From NCBI RefSeq assembly GCF_900105245.1, contig NZ_FNSZ01000001.1, positions 1,488,001 through 1,552,000 of the forward strand: a stretch of 64,000 nt of DNA, written 5' to 3'. Below, piece by piece: positions 62,729 through 64,000 of the stretch (position 1 is its first letter; every line of letters begins with the position of its first letter). The stretch is from Streptomyces sp. 1222.5. GTDB lineage: Bacteria > Actinomycetota > Actinomycetes > Streptomycetales > Streptomycetaceae. The position numbers and the translations under genes are program-made. The notes under the pieces are model-generated. The model made no database searches and was not told where the DNA came from. It was given only the letters and a program-made list of their open reading frames with translations.

Positions 62729-64000
62729 ATGCACAGCACCGGAACCGTCTCGGCTCCGGCCTCGACGGAGACCCACGCGGCCCCCGCCGAGGACCCGCAC
62801 GGCGACACCGGCCGGCACGCCCGCCGGTTCGGCCTGCCCGTCGCCACCGCTCTGGTGATGGGCAACATCATCGGCGGCGGCATCTTCCTGCTCCCCGCCT
62901 CCATCGCCCCCTACGGCACGGTCAGCCTGGTCGCCTTCGGCGTCCTCACCGTCGGCGCCGTCGCGCTGGCCCTGGTGTTCGGCCGGCTCGCCGCGCGCGA
63001 CCCCCGCACCGGCGGCCCGTACGTGTACGCCCGTGAGGCCTTCGGCGACTTCGCCGGCTTCCTCGCCGCGTGGTCGTACTGGATCACCACCTGGGTGTCC
63101 AACGCCGCACTCGCCGTCGCCGCCGTCGGCTACCTCGACGTGCTGATCCCGGTGGGCGGCCACGCCTGGACCGCGTGCCTGGCCGCCCTCGCGCTGCAGT
63201 GGCTGCCCGCACTCGCCAACTTCGCCGGCACCCGCTACGTCGGCGCCGTGCAGCTGGTGTCCACGGTGCTGAAGTTCGTGCCGCTGCTGCTCGTCGCCGT
63301 GGGCGGGCTGTTCTTCTTCGACCCCTCCCGGCTCGGGCCGTTCAACTCCAGCGGGCACGGCGCGATCGGCGCGGTGTCCGCCTCGGCGGCCCTGCTGCTC
63401 TTCTCCTACCTCGGCGTGGAGTCGGCCGCCGTCAGCGCGGGCGAGGTCGAGAACGCCCGCCGGAACGTGGGGCGCGCCACCGTCATCGGCACCGCGGGTG
63501 CCGCGCTGGTCTACCTGCTGGGCACGCTCTCCGTCTTCGGCACGGTCGCGCACGACCGCCTGGTGAACTCCACGGCGCCGTTCTCGGACGCCGTGAACAC
63601 GATGTTCGGCGGCACCTGGGGCGGTACGGCGGTCGCGCTGGCCGCGCTGGTCTCGATGACCGGCTGCCTGAACGGCTGGACGCTGCTGAGCGCCCAGACC
63701 CCCTACGCCGCCGCCAAGGACGGTCTGTTCCCGGCCGCCTTCGCGCGGCGCAGGCGGGGCGTGCCGACGGTGGGCGTCGGTGTCACGGTCGTCCTGTCCT
63801 CCCTGCTCACCGCGTACAACTACCTGTCGGGCTCAGGGAAGGTCTTCGAGGTCCTGGTGCTCGTCACCACATTCACGGCGACCGTGCCGTACCTGCTGGC
63901 GACGGCCGCGCAGCTGTTCCACCTCGTGTCCGGCGACCGCCCGGTCGACCGGGGCCGGCTGCTGCGGGACTCCGCGATCACCGCGGTGGCCGCGGTCTTC
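62729..64000 (+). CDS. APC-family amino acid permease, 3' end beyond window
   Basis: At least 424 residues, open to the right edge. After a polar N-terminus, GLPVATALVMGNIIGGGIFLLPASIAPYG is the classical TM1 substrate-binding GxG loop of APC transporters. Then come ARDPRTGGPYVYAREAFGDFAGFLAAWSYWITTWVSNAA and FSYLGVESAAVSAGEVENARRNVGRAT, the latter typical of arginine/ornithine- or proline-type carriers. At the tail of the hydroxyproline operon it most likely imports hydroxyproline or proline. The ATG at 62729 follows GAGAGG; an ATG at 62711 is in frame. Confidence 0.82.
   Translation, partial: MHSTGTVSAPASTETHAAPAEDPHGDTGRHARRFGLPVATALVMGNIIGGGIFLLPASIAPYGTVSLVAFGVLTVGAVALALVFGRLAARDPRTGGPYVYAREAFGDFAGFLAAWSYWITTWVSNAALAVAAVGYLDVLIPVGGHAWTACLAALALQWLPALANFAGTRYVGAVQLVSTVLKFVPLLLVAVGGLFFFDPSRLGPFNSSGHGAIGAVSASAALLLFSYLGVESAAVSAGEVENARRNVGRATVIGTAGAALVYLLGTLSVFGTVAHDRLVNSTAPFSDAVNTMFGGTWGGTAVALAALVSMTGCLNGWTLLSAQTPYAAAKDGLFPAAFARRRRGVPTVGVGVTVVLSSLLTAYNYLSGSGKVFEVLVLVTTFTATVPYLLATAAQLFHLVSGDRPVDRGRLLRDSAITAVAAVF

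Overview
The window is high-G+C DNA (roughly 70% or more) with tightly packed genes, GTG starts, ATGA/GTGA stop-start overlaps and GGAGG ribosome sites. Gene families such as a monomeric NADP isocitrate dehydrogenase, SHOCT proteins, a MalT-type LuxR regulator and sulfur-type leader peptides point to a Streptomyces chromosome. No tRNA, rRNA, CRISPR array or phage block was seen. One complete insertion sequence is present.

Layout. 1-2.1 kb: the first codons of a leftward ABC exporter behind a MerR-type promoter, a flippase-like membrane protein and a crotonase. 2.1-2.9 kb: a long non-coding stretch with a CRP-like palindrome, then a 52-residue membrane peptide and a terminator. 2.9-7.8 kb: a compact lasso-peptide cluster read leftward (precursor, cyclase, fused B1-B2 leader peptidase) beside a ROK regulator. 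The predicted core, GSSPSGNADANAQYYW, has the length, Gly1/Asp9 ring and YYW tail of the RES-701 lasso peptides with a different interior. 8-12.4 kb: a glycerol-type module (FGGY kinase, GlpA-like oxidase, FAD partner with a long low-complexity front end). 12.7-31.3 kb: housekeeping, transport and stress genes (APC permease, MscS, MFS, GH15, HdeD, SHOCT proteins, LuxR/MalT, YihY, DUF families) interrupted by an ISL2-like IS5-family element. 31.3-38.9 kb: M1 aminopeptidase, monomeric icd, metY-metX and N-formylglutamate amidohydrolase.

39-48.5 kb is a proteolysis and regulation island. It holds a P450 with an altered I-helix, an ECF-like sigma factor with a coupled small partner, a cytoplasmic subtilase divergent from a TPR-CHAT protease, a LuxR ATPase regulator, and an astacin-like protein whose catalytic Glu is Gln (HQxxH).

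48.6-56.8 kb is a leftward sulfur-acquisition island: two LLM flavin monooxygenases, a GNAT, a family-3 amino-acid ABC transporter and a Xi-class GST-like protein. Three short leader peptides sharing an (I/V)DLxRV(S/C)xA motif precede its three transcription blocks.

56.9-64 kb is a 4-hydroxyproline catabolic operon: a three-subunit D-hydroxyproline dehydrogenase, a DapA-like deaminase, an epimerase, a GntR regulator and an APC permease cut by the window edge. A 16-bp element recurs at two promoter positions and is the best candidate GntR operator.
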